In this document: piece by piece, positions 41,454 through 49,131 of the stretch
Layout of the letters: each line of letters begins with the position of its first letter
Numbering within the stretch: the stretch's first letter is position 1
Source of the DNA: CAYWEP01 sp964608945
Lineage (GTDB): Bacteria > Patescibacteriota > Microgenomatia > Levybacterales > UBA12049
DNA length: 64,000 nt
NCBI GenBank assembly: GCA_964608945.1
Contig: CAZSQB010000001.1
Location: 30,440-94,439 of the forward strand
Direction: 5' to 3'
Program-made: the position numbers and the translations under genes
Notes under the pieces: generated by a model
Databases searched by the model: none
Told to the model about the DNA's origin: nothing
What the model saw: only the letters and a program-made list of their open reading frames with translations

Positions 41454-42140
41454 TCACCGAAAGGGGACTGCTTTATTTTCATTTTCCTCTCCAATTTTGT
41501 CGTCGTGGATATTTTTTATCTTTGCTATCCAGGAGGCAATAAGATGATTTAATATAAGCTGAACATCTTCTATTGGTCCATAACGGGTGCTATCAACAAT
41601 TATTGCACAATCAACCATTTTTCCCAATTTTCCTCCATTTTTAAACCCAAGAAATCCTATTGTTTTTGCTCTGCAAGCCTTTGCATATTTTATTGCTTTG
41701 ACTACGTTTGGACTATTTCCGCTTCCCGATAGAGCAATAACTAAATCATCTGTTTCAATCAAATTTCGTAGCTGCTGTATAAAAATATCGTCATATGACA
41801 AATCATTTGCAAAAGCAGTCATTAAAGCCACATTATCAGTTAGTGAAATTACTTTAAGTCTTCTTTCTGTATTATCATAAACCCGCTGGAGTGTCCCCTT
41901 TCCCAAATCACATGACATATGAGAAGCAGTACTTGCGCTTCCTCCATTTCCTAAGATAAACACATTCCTGCCGTTTTTGTATGATTCAATAATCATGTCA
42001 ATTGCCAGTTCAAGTTTATTTTTGTCTAATGCGTCGAGACATCGTTTAACCTCGCGTAAATACACTGTTATAAATTCTCGGGGATCGAGCGCTACATTTC
42101 TTGTGAATTTTTCTTTTTTTATTGTCTTCTTTTTTGGCAT
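41454..42140 (-). CDS. gmhA: GmhA-like SIS-domain phosphoheptose isomerase, copy 2
   Basis: 228 residues with an N-terminal basic extension. The SIS core is present: ILGNGGSASTASHM, SGSGNSPNVVKA and a C-terminal IEDVQLILNHLIASW segment. The residue at the catalytic Glu position of GmhA is Asp in SHMSCDLGKG. The family split between this form and copy 1 (SIS at 17944) is therefore real at the active site. Located between hddA and the 3-dehydratase in the same operon as hddC and gmhB, it most likely supplies heptose 7-phosphate. Asp may still serve as the base. Confidence 0.78.
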   Translation of the reverse strand: MPKKKTIKKEKFTRNVALDPREFITVYLREVKRCLDALDKNKLELAIDMIIESYKNGRNVFILGNGGSASTASHMSCDLGKGTLQRVYDNTERRLKVISLTDNVALMTAFANDLSYDDIFIQQLRNLIETDDLVIALSGSGNSPNVVKAIKYAKACRAKTIGFLGFKNGGKLGKMVDCAIIVDSTRYGPIEDVQLILNHLIASWIAKIKNIHDDKIGEENENKAVPFR

Positions 42141-42141
42141 A

Positions 42142-43125
42142 TTATTCTCCTACGAAAATTATTTTACTTCCTTGTGGTTCTAGTTTAAATGGTAATAGAC
42201 TCAACTCTGGAAGTGCTCTCACAATTTTTTTATGATTTTTTGGAGCAGCATATAAAAGTAAAAATCCCCCGCCCCCTGCTCCAAGAATCTTTCCGCCCAA
42301 AGTTTCTTGTTTTCTTGCTCTTCCATACCAACTATCTATAGTGGAGTTACTTACTCCTTCTGCCATTGTTTTTTTGAGAATCCAGTTTTTATGCAAAAGT
42401 TCTCCAATAGTATCGAGTTTATTTTTATTAAATGCTTGCTGCATTTTCCTAGTGAGGGTAACCATTTTTGCCATAGTTTTTCGTTTGTCTTTTTTCTTTG
42501 CCATATTTGTAGTTTGCTGTGCTAGTATTGGATTCGCTGACCTAGTTAACCCAGTGTATAGCAAAAGCAAATGATCTTCAAACCCTTTTTTTGTCTCAGA
42601 TAAACAAATAATTGGATCCACAAATACACTCTCGTCTTGATTAAATTGTATATACTGAAGTCCTCCATATGCTGCAATGTATTGATCTTGTTTGCCAATA
42701 GGGCTTTTTAATATATCTATTTCTATCTTGCAAGCCTCTCGTGCTAGTGTCTCAGCGTTTATGTGTTTGCCTATATATGCATATAGAGCATTTAAGAGTC
42801 CTACTGTATAAGAGCTTGAGGAACCAAGTCCTGTTCCTTCAGAGGGGATATCTGCCATTGAGGTTACTTCTATTCCTCGATCTATGCCCACCAACTTTAG
42901 GCATTCGCGAATAAGCGGATGTTGTATTTGATCTGCCCGATCAACATTTTCGGTCTTTGAGTAGGAAGCGCGAATTTTATTATCAAATTTCTTGTTAACT
43001 GTAATATAGATATATTTATTAATTGCGGTTGAAACAACTGCGCCAGGGCTGTATCTATAATAACTTTGTATATCCGATCCTCCCCCAACGAAACTGATTC
43101 TAAGAGGTGTGCGCGAAATTATCAT
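42142..43125 (-). CDS. hddA: D-glycero-alpha-D-manno-heptose-7-phosphate kinase, copy 2
   Basis: 327 residues. MIISRTPLRISFVGGGSD at the N-terminus, GTGLGSSSSYTVG as ATP loop, and GGKILGAGGGGFLLLY near residue 280 define an HddA-type GHMP kinase. It overlaps hddC by 4 bases and is one base from gmhA, giving the standard hddA/hddC/gmhA/gmhB set in one operon. It is similar to but clearly diverged from the kinase at 18558, so the two copies are not a recent duplication. Confidence 0.9.
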   Translation of the reverse strand: MIISRTPLRISFVGGGSDIQSYYRYSPGAVVSTAINKYIYITVNKKFDNKIRASYSKTENVDRADQIQHPLIRECLKLVGIDRGIEVTSMADIPSEGTGLGSSSSYTVGLLNALYAYIGKHINAETLAREACKIEIDILKSPIGKQDQYIAAYGGLQYIQFNQDESVFVDPIICLSETKKGFEDHLLLLYTGLTRSANPILAQQTTNMAKKKDKRKTMAKMVTLTRKMQQAFNKNKLDTIGELLHKNWILKKTMAEGVSNSTIDSWYGRARKQETLGGKILGAGGGGFLLLYAAPKNHKKIVRALPELSLLPFKLEPQGSKIIFVGE

Positions 43126-43820
43126 TTTCGAAGTAGTTTTTCTAATTCACTCAAGCGCTTAGGCGTTCCGAGATCCATGGTAAGTTCTCCCGTATTATAA
43201 CCATATATCGGAACATTTTCATCAAGTAACTTTGTCAAAAGATCGTGTTCAAAGTCGTATGGAGTTTTGGCAAGTAAATGTTTTCTAATACTTTTGTTTA
43301 CGAAGTACACAGCAGCTAGATTATAAGGATTTGTTGGGATTTGAGTATGCGGCTTTTTTAGAATTATCGTTATCCGCGCATCTGAATTAAATTTGACAAG
43401 GTTGGAGTCTTCTGGATGTATACTTTGATGAATAGCAGCAGTGACGACCGCTTTCTTTTTTTTATGAAAAGCGAACATTTTCTTTAAGTTAATTTCTGAG
43501 TATACGTCTCCAAATAATAAGAAAAAGTCTTCGTCAATTATATCTTTAACTAAATTTAATGCGCCCCCTGTGCCAAGGGATTTCTGCTCCGGAGCAAGTT
43601 TTATATAAATCCCATAATCTTTTTTATCAACATATTCTTTAATTTTGTTACCCAAATAACCTGTACATATAATCACATTGTCACAGTCTACTTTTTTTAG
43701 GTTATTAATAAGGTGATCGATCAACGGTTTGTTGTTGAGTTTTAGTAGTAACTTAGGGGTTGTTTGGCCTAGCTTACCGAGCCTTGTTCCATATCCTCCT
43801 GCCATGATTATTGCTTGCAT
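43122..43820 (-). CDS. hddC: D-glycero-alpha-D-manno-heptose-1-phosphate guanylyltransferase
   Basis: 232 residues. The nucleotidyltransferase signature is IIMAGGYGTRLGKLG...TPKLLLKLNNKPL (4-33); LLFGDVYSEI carries the metal-binding Asp, and ELTMDLGTPKRL near the end is typical of HddC/GmhD-like enzymes. It joins heptose 1-phosphate and GTP to give the GDP-sugar. It is the only candidate in the window for this step, so the first heptose operon (17944 onward) depends on it. A related hexose-1-phosphate transferase role is possible, but the neighbours favour heptose. Confidence 0.85.
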   Translation of the reverse strand: MQAIIMAGGYGTRLGKLGQTTPKLLLKLNNKPLIDHLINNLKKVDCDNVIICTGYLGNKIKEYVDKKDYGIYIKLAPEQKSLGTGGALNLVKDIIDEDFFLLFGDVYSEINLKKMFAFHKKKKAVVTAAIHQSIHPEDSNLVKFNSDARITIILKKPHTQIPTNPYNLAAVYFVNKSIRKHLLAKTPYDFEHDLLTKLLDENVPIYGYNTGELTMDLGTPKRLSELEKLLRK

Positions 43821-44662
43821 AGTATCTTTAGACCTTCCTCAATGCTTTTTTTTGGTTCCCAGCCAAAAGTATTCTTTGCTTTTTCAAAAGATCCATACTC
43901 GTCTTTTTCCTCGTCTTTTCTTATTAAAGTTGGATTATTTTTTGCTTTAATATCAACCCCTTTTATTTTACTTATTTTTCTAACAATCTGAGACGCCGAG
44001 AAACTTTTTCCGGTGCAGATATTATAAATGGAAACTCCCGTGACACCTTTTTTCTCAATTGCAAGAATAAATGCGTTAATTAAATCATGGATGTATACAT
44101 AATCTCTTTTAGCCTCTAAATCTCCCAATACCATTTTCTTTTTATTTAGTTGTCCTAAAATTGTGGGAATGAGAAAATTATTATGCTGCCCTGATCCATA
44201 GATATTAAAAATTCTAAATATTATAAATTCTTTTTTATTATCATTGTAAAAATCAATTAACTTTTCTGTTATCAATTTTGATTTTCCAAGTATGTTTAGA
44301 GGGTTTGTGGGGTGGTCTTCTGAGATTGGCAAGCTAACTATCTTCCCGTATACTTTTCCTGTCGAGGCGTATAAAAACTTGCGAGATTTTTTTGATTTTA
44401 TAAAAGCATCAAGAATATTTTTTGTTCCTCGCAAATTTACATCAAGCGTTTCAAATCTATTGTCTACAATATCCTTATGTTGTGTAAGAGCTGCGAGATG
44501 GACAACAACTTGAGCGTCGCGAATTGACCTCCCAACAATCGTGCGATCAAGAACGCCTCCTTTATAATGTCCTAGTCCTGAAACTTTATGCCCTCTTTGA
44601 GCAAGCGTACGCGCTAGGTGTTGTCCTATGAATCCATTAATTCCGGTAATTAATATCCTCAT
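43808..44662 (-). CDS. NAD-dependent SDR (epimerase/dehydratase family) with Leu at the catalytic Tyr position
   Basis: 284 residues. ITGINGFIGQHL (5-16) is the nucleotide-binding turn, and YASTGKVYG (98-106) the Ser/Thr motif. The catalytic stretch is N-I-L-G-K-S-K (123-129), where family members usually read P-Y-G-K-S-K, so Tyr is Leu125 while Lys129 stays. I checked the codons on the minus strand near 44287. It overlaps hddC by 13 bases and sits 5 bases after the GMD-like gene. An epimerase or reductase acting on GDP-4-keto-6-deoxyheptose is likely, but the Tyr loss leaves the activity open. Confidence 0.72.
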   Translation of the reverse strand: MRILITGINGFIGQHLARTLAQRGHKVSGLGHYKGGVLDRTIVGRSIRDAQVVVHLAALTQHKDIVDNRFETLDVNLRGTKNILDAFIKSKKSRKFLYASTGKVYGKIVSLPISEDHPTNPLNILGKSKLITEKLIDFYNDNKKEFIIFRIFNIYGSGQHNNFLIPTILGQLNKKKMVLGDLEAKRDYVYIHDLINAFILAIEKKGVTGVSIYNICTGKSFSASQIVRKISKIKGVDIKAKNNPTLIRKDEEKDEYGSFEKAKNTFGWEPKKSIEEGLKILCKQ

Positions 44663-44667
44663 GTTTG

Positions 44668-45654
44668 TTAATAGCGTCCCTTGTCAATAAAGTCTCTCCA
44701 ATAGTTAAGAGTAGACTCCAAAGTTTGTTCAAGTTTTATTTTAGGTTTCCAGCCTGTCAATTTCTCAAACTTCTCAAACTTACCAATCAATATGTTTAGT
44801 TCCGTAGGCCTAACACGTTCTTTATCGACCTCGTATTTTATCTTATCTCGCGCTGGCGATAGATTTATAAGCATCTTCAAACATTGTTTGATTGTATAAA
44901 TTTGATTTGAGCCAATTAGATATAATTGTCCAGGGATACCTTTTTCGATTGCCAGATAATAAGCTTCAACCATATCCCGTACATCTGTGAAATTTCTTTT
45001 TGCATCTAGATTTCCGACTTTTACTATTGGTTCTTGGAGTCCTGCCTCAATTCTGGCAATTTGATAAGCAAACGAAGAAATAGCTCCCAGAATATCACGT
45101 CTAGGACCCTCATGATTAAACGCGCGTGTTCTTATAACTTCAAATTTGTAAGAGGCTCCATAGGCCTGGCAAATTGCTTCCTGAGCAAGTTTACTTGCCG
45201 CATATAAATTTACAGGGTTTAGTCTTGTTTTTTCTGTTATTGGTATTAGTTCCTCTGGAACATCCCCGTATTCTTCAGGAGTGCAAGAAACCAAAATTCT
45301 TGGTTTGTAACTGGTAATTCTGAGCGCTTCAAAAAAATTGATAGTGCCAATTGCATTTGTCTGCATATAGGCTGCTGGCATATTCCACGAAGGCTCTACC
45401 CAAGAAAGGGCTCCGAGGTGATAAATATAGTCTGGTTTTGAAATTTTAAGCAAATTAACAAGACTTGTCTGATCAATTAGATCACCGTTTATTAAAGTTA
45501 TTTTATCTAGAATATGGTTTATGTTTCGAAGAGACGAATTAACACGGCGGAGTCCAAATATTTTATATTTGGTACTTGCCAATAGGTAATCTGTAAGGTG
45601 ACTTCCTACAAAACCCGTAATTCCTGTGATCAATACTCTTTTTTGTTTATTCAT
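44668..45654 (-). CDS. GMD-like GDP-sugar 4,6-dehydratase, probable GDP-heptose dehydratase, copy 2
   Basis: 328 residues. LITGITGFVGSHL (8-20) is the Rossmann turn, LVSCTPEEYGD supplies the Thr-x-Glu dehydratase residues, and LYAASK the Tyr/Lys pair. ARNF-type substrate loop KRNFTDVRDMVEAY and RPTELNILIG near the C-terminus are GMD-like. It lies between gmhB and the SDR in the GDP-heptose operon, so GDP-4-keto-6-deoxyheptose is the likely product. Together with the gene at 19580 there are two separate GMD-type branches in the window. Confidence 0.83.
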   Translation of the reverse strand: MNKQKRVLITGITGFVGSHLTDYLLASTKYKIFGLRRVNSSLRNINHILDKITLINGDLIDQTSLVNLLKISKPDYIYHLGALSWVEPSWNMPAAYMQTNAIGTINFFEALRITSYKPRILVSCTPEEYGDVPEELIPITEKTRLNPVNLYAASKLAQEAICQAYGASYKFEVIRTRAFNHEGPRRDILGAISSFAYQIARIEAGLQEPIVKVGNLDAKRNFTDVRDMVEAYYLAIEKGIPGQLYLIGSNQIYTIKQCLKMLINLSPARDKIKYEVDKERVRPTELNILIGKFEKFEKLTGWKPKIKLEQTLESTLNYWRDFIDKGRY

Positions 45655-45685
45655 ATAAGTCTAGATCTTTTTGGGTTTCAGTATA

Positions 45686-46291
45686 TCAAAGAAGGAGGCG
45701 CACTGCAGTAAGGAAATTATCACAAACAAAGTCCGGAGTAACATCGTATAATCCATCCTTGCCTTTACAGCCTGTCATAACAATAGCGGTTGGAATATTA
45801 AGTTTTTTGCCTGCTAAAACATCTTTTGTTTGATCGCCAATTACGCCAAGCACTTTTTTCGAACCGAAAACTGTAAGCGCCTCTTTATACATTGCGATAT
45901 TGGGCTTTCTGCAATCGCACTCAATACGATATTTCGCAGCAAACGCAGGAATATCAAGATGGTTTTTCTCTGGATGATGTGGACAAGAATAAATTGCATC
46001 AATATATGTATTTTCCTTTTTTAAAATCGCAACAAGTGTATTATTGATTTCTTTGAGCTCAGCAATCGTCACGTATCCTCGTGCAACAACTGGCTGATTA
46101 GTAATTACAACAACAGCTATTTTGTTTTTGTTAAGTAAACGAATTCCTTCTGCGACACTTGGAAGAAGTCTAATCTGCATCTTCCTCCGAAGATAATTAA
46201 CCTCGTAATTTAGGGTTCCATCCCGATCCACAAAAATAATGCCTTGGTAATCTTTCTTATTTCTATAGATTTGTTCAGTAAATTGTTGCAT
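45686..46291 (-). CDS. gmhB: D-glycero-D-manno-heptose 1,7-bisphosphate 7-phosphatase (HAD)
   Basis: 201 residues. The HAD nucleophile motif is IIFVDRDGTLN (18-28); VVITNQPVVARG is motif II. CPHHP (103-107) and CDCRKP (125-130) form the Cys-x-His...Cys-x-Cys zinc loop that marks GmhB, and GDQTKDVLAG is motif IV. It removes the 7-phosphate before HddC adds GMP. It is the only gmhB in the window and follows the GT2 gene in the reverse operon. Confidence 0.9.
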   Translation of the reverse strand: MQQFTEQIYRNKKDYQGIIFVDRDGTLNYEVNYLRRKMQIRLLPSVAEGIRLLNKNKIAVVVITNQPVVARGYVTIAELKEINNTLVAILKKENTYIDAIYSCPHHPEKNHLDIPAFAAKYRIECDCRKPNIAMYKEALTVFGSKKVLGVIGDQTKDVLAGKKLNIPTAIVMTGCKGKDGLYDVTPDFVCDNFLTAVRLLL

Positions 46292-46302
46292 AAAACTTGC
46301 AT

Positions 46303-47034
46303 CTATCGAAGATCAGACCATAAAGTTTTAATCTCTTTAAGAATATCCATAATTACACTGGGCCTGACAAATGCAAAGATTTTCATTTTTCCTCCCATCT
46401 CATAAACTGTTTGTCCTTTTAGCCTTGGATAATGTTTGACTCCAATCTGTCCTATTTTAAACCCTTTCTTTTTGGCTTTTATCAAAACCTCCGCGTCTAT
46501 TAGTCCCGTATTCGCTTTTAAAGTTATACTTTCAAAAACTTTTCTATTGTAAAGTTTAAATGAGCAATCTATATCTCTGATTTTAAGATTAAATAAAATT
46601 CGAATAATCATGTTATAGATATCTGCAACAAAAAGTCTCATAGGTGGGTTTTGTCTGTTAATTCTGTAAGCACTCACAATATCGTATTTATTCAAATGCG
46701 GAAGGAGTTTATTCATGTCTTCTATATTAAATTGATTATCAGCATCTGTATAAAAAATAATATCTTTTGATGAGTTTTCAAATCCCGCTCGGAGTGCTGC
46801 TCCATATCCCAATCTTTTGCTGCGAGTAAATAATTTAATTTTCCAATCTTTTTTTGAAAGTCCACGGACTATTCTATTTGTATTGTCAGTTGAACCGTCA
46901 CTAATAACTAGTATTTCATAATCCTTGAATCGTTGATTAAGATATTTTCTTATAGAAAGAACAGCGGTTTTTATATTTTCTTCCTCATTAAGTGCGGGTA
47001 AAAATACAGATATGGACTTATTTGTCTTTATCAC
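46303..47034 (-). CDS. GT2 family glycosyltransferase (polyprenyl-phosphate type)
   Basis: 243 residues from a GTG at 47034, chosen because a -10 box ends 6 bases upstream. ISVFLPALNEEENI (8-21), ISDGSTDNT and FYTDADNQF (Asp-x-Asp) form the GT-A core. The C-terminus is basic but lacks strong TM segments. Sequence style is that of dolichyl-phosphate-mannose-synthase relatives, which load a sugar on a lipid phosphate for GT-C enzymes. As first gene of the GDP-heptose operon it may use a GDP-linked (deoxy)heptose. Confidence 0.85.
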   Translation of the reverse strand: MIKTNKSISVFLPALNEEENIKTAVLSIRKYLNQRFKDYEILVISDGSTDNTNRIVRGLSKKDWKIKLFTRSKRLGYGAALRAGFENSSKDIIFYTDADNQFNIEDMNKLLPHLNKYDIVSAYRINRQNPPMRLFVADIYNMIIRILFNLKIRDIDCSFKLYNRKVFESITLKANTGLIDAEVLIKAKKKGFKIGQIGVKHYPRLKGQTVYEMGGKMKIFAFVRPSVIMDILKEIKTLWSDLR

Positions 47035-47040
47035 TACGAA

Positions 47041-47069
47041 ATTATAAGTCTTTATAAAATCAAATTCAA
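47041..47069 (-). promoter_or_regulatory. Promoter TTGAAT-17-TATAAT for the reverse heptose operon (leaderless)
   Basis: On the minus strand TTGAAT (47069-47064) and TATAAT (47046-47041) are 17 bases apart. The GTG start at 47034 is 6 bases after the -10 box. This is the best match among the leaderless-type promoters in the window. Confidence 0.65.
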
Positions 47070-47175
47070 TAATTTGACTAACAAAGCTTTAGAATAATTT
47101 AGTATAATCTTTTTAGAATAGTGGCTAAGTTTACCCAGACGTATGCGGTTAAAACAAAAAAATAAATAAAAAACT

Positions 47176-49128
47176 ATGATTTCAATCTTTTCAGGCGGAG
47201 ATTTTCGCTTTTTTTGGCCGGAAAACATAAGCAATTTTGCTCAAATACCCACGTCTTGGGATTCTATTTTAAATACAGGAGTGGGGAAGGATGCCTTAGG
47301 ATCTCTTTGGATAAATAGTTACCTAAACTTTAGTGCGTTTTTTGGCCAGCTTGGACTTTCCTGGGATATTGTTGGTTTTGTTTTTTGGATTTTACCCGCA
47401 GTTTCGCTTTCTTTTTTTGGTGCATTTTTTCTTTTTTTAAAAATTTTCCCCGAAAAGAAACTTTCCGGACTGCTTTCGGGATTAATATATTTAGTCAATA
47501 CATATTTTCTGATGATCCTTATAGGAGGGCAGGCAGGCATTGCTCTTGCTTATTCTTTGGTTCCTTTTGTAGTCTTTTTCTTTGTAAAATCTTTAGAAAG
47601 TCTTAATTTTAAAAATTCTCTGATTTTTGGCTTGACTCTTAGCTTGCAAGTTCTTTTTGATCCGCGGATAGTTTATATAACATTGATCGCTCTGGTAATA
47701 TATGCAATATTAAGCATAAATAATATTAAGAAAACAATACTTTATGTTTTCATTTTTCCAATAAGTATTGTAGTTTTGCTTCATAGTTTTTGGATTTTGC
47801 CAACAATTTTTTACAATCAAAACCCAATTGAACAATTTGGTCCTGAGTTTAGTAGCCAAGATGCAGTCAAATTTTTCAGCTTTGCTAAGCTTGAAAATAG
47901 CATTTCTCTTTTACATCCAAATTTTCCGGAAAATATTTTTGGAAAGACGTATTTTTTAAAGCCAGAGTTTTTATTATTACCGATATTAGCATTTTCATCG
48001 CTTCTCTTTGTGAATTCAAAATTCAAAGTTAATAATCAAAATTTAAATAAAAATTTAGCAATAGAACAATTTAGCAATAGAACAATTTTACTTTTTGCAA
48101 TACTTGGTTTGATTGGAGCTTTTTTGGCAAAAGGAGCAAATGATCCTTTTGGAGGAGTCTATATATGGATGTTTAATCATATCCCAGGATTTGTAATGTT
48201 TAGAGACCCAACAAAATTTTACTTATTGATCGCTTTATCTTATTCAATTTTAATACCGTTTAGTATTTACTCTATAGGAGAATTGATTAAGCGTAAAATC
48301 AAAATTTCAAATTTCAAATTTCAAATTTCAAATTTGCTTCTAATATTTTCTATTTTATATTTAATATTTCTAATTTGGCCTTTATTTTTTGGACCACTAA
48401 GTTTTATCCATAAACTCAAAACTATACCTGCTGACTATGTTATTTTTAAAGATTTCTTAGTTTCCCGGCCTGAGTTTTTCAGGACTCTTTGGATTCCTCA
48501 GTGGCAGCGATTTGGCTACTTTTCAGATCAGCATCCGGCAATTGGCAGATATGAACTTTTCAAGACAACAGGGTCTTTACAAATGACGAAAGAACTAGAG
48601 ACAAAAGAGGAGTTGCTTAGAAACTTTGGCGTAAAGTACGTGATTATTCCTTATGATTCTGAGAAAGAACTCTTCCTTAATGATAGAAAATATGATTCAG
48701 TTCTTCGAGATAAGGTTGAAAGGCAAATCGATGCAATCTCATGGCTCAAAAAAGTTACTGTGGCTCCAAGCATTGCAGTGTACGAGCTAGAAAATCCAAA
48801 AGATCATTTCTATGCAGAATCTGGCGAGCAGATTGTCTGGAGGAAAATGAGCCCGACAAACTATCAATTGACCATAAAAGATGCTAAAATTGGAACGGTC
48901 GTGTTTGCAGAGCAATTCAGTCCTTATTGGGACGCAAGCATTAACGGTAAAATTATCCCATCAAAGCAATACAATACGTGGTTTAACAGTTTTGTGCTGA
49001 ATGGGGAATCGGGGATAGTTACTATTTCATACAAACCGCAAGAGCTTGTTAATCTGGGGCTTATGATAAGTTTTGTAACACTAACACTTTCTCTTGGGTT
49101 TATTACGTTTACTCGCTTGCGAAAGTGA
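47176..49128 (+). CDS. AftD/YfhO-like polytopic membrane protein with missing N-terminal helix
   Basis: 650 residues. The protein starts directly at MISIFSGGDFRFFWPEN, the acidic extracytoplasmic loop that in the relatives at 32379 and 36303 comes after TM1. A TAA at 47167 closes the frame upstream, so TM1 is absent. About ten helices and a soluble C-terminal domain follow, ending with one TM. AT-rich repeats are embedded in frame: a 16-base tandem repeat (48054-48085) and a heptamer array (48302-48336), both giving Asn/Lys/Phe-rich insertions between helices. Likely a GT-C-type transferase; the lack of TM1 may mean a damaged gene or an unusual start. Confidence 0.62.
   Translation: MISIFSGGDFRFFWPENISNFAQIPTSWDSILNTGVGKDALGSLWINSYLNFSAFFGQLGLSWDIVGFVFWILPAVSLSFFGAFFLFLKIFPEKKLSGLLSGLIYLVNTYFLMILIGGQAGIALAYSLVPFVVFFFVKSLESLNFKNSLIFGLTLSLQVLFDPRIVYITLIALVIYAILSINNIKKTILYVFIFPISIVVLLHSFWILPTIFYNQNPIEQFGPEFSSQDAVKFFSFAKLENSISLLHPNFPENIFGKTYFLKPEFLLLPILAFSSLLFVNSKFKVNNQNLNKNLAIEQFSNRTILLFAILGLIGAFLAKGANDPFGGVYIWMFNHIPGFVMFRDPTKFYLLIALSYSILIPFSIYSIGELIKRKIKISNFKFQISNLLLIFSILYLIFLIWPLFFGPLSFIHKLKTIPADYVIFKDFLVSRPEFFRTLWIPQWQRFGYFSDQHPAIGRYELFKTTGSLQMTKELETKEELLRNFGVKYVIIPYDSEKELFLNDRKYDSVLRDKVERQIDAISWLKKVTVAPSIAVYELENPKDHFYAESGEQIVWRKMSPTNYQLTIKDAKIGTVVFAEQFSPYWDASINGKIIPSKQYNTWFNSFVLNGESGIVTISYKPQELVNLGLMISFVTLTLSLGFITFTRLRK
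48054..48085 (+). repeat. Perfect 16-base tandem repeat inside coding sequence
   Basis: TTTAGCAATAGAACAA occurs twice without a gap, preceded by an AT-rich stretch. It encodes part of NLAIEQFSNRT. Confidence 0.85.
48302..48336 (+). repeat. AAATTTC heptamer array (about five units) inside coding sequence
   Basis: Four AAATTTC units and one AAATTTG follow each other. Three units make 21 bases, so the array can expand in frame in steps of seven residues (here around KISNFKFQISN). Confidence 0.85.
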
Positions 49129-49131
49129 TCG

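Noticed and set aside
47527..47541. GGCAGGCAGGC half-site in the AftD-like gene
   Set aside because: No opposing arm is present, and the GGQAGIAL peptide fits the membrane sequence, so it is probably chance.
48302..48336. CRISPR-like repeat array
   Set aside because: Units are seven bases without spacers and lie inside a coding frame.
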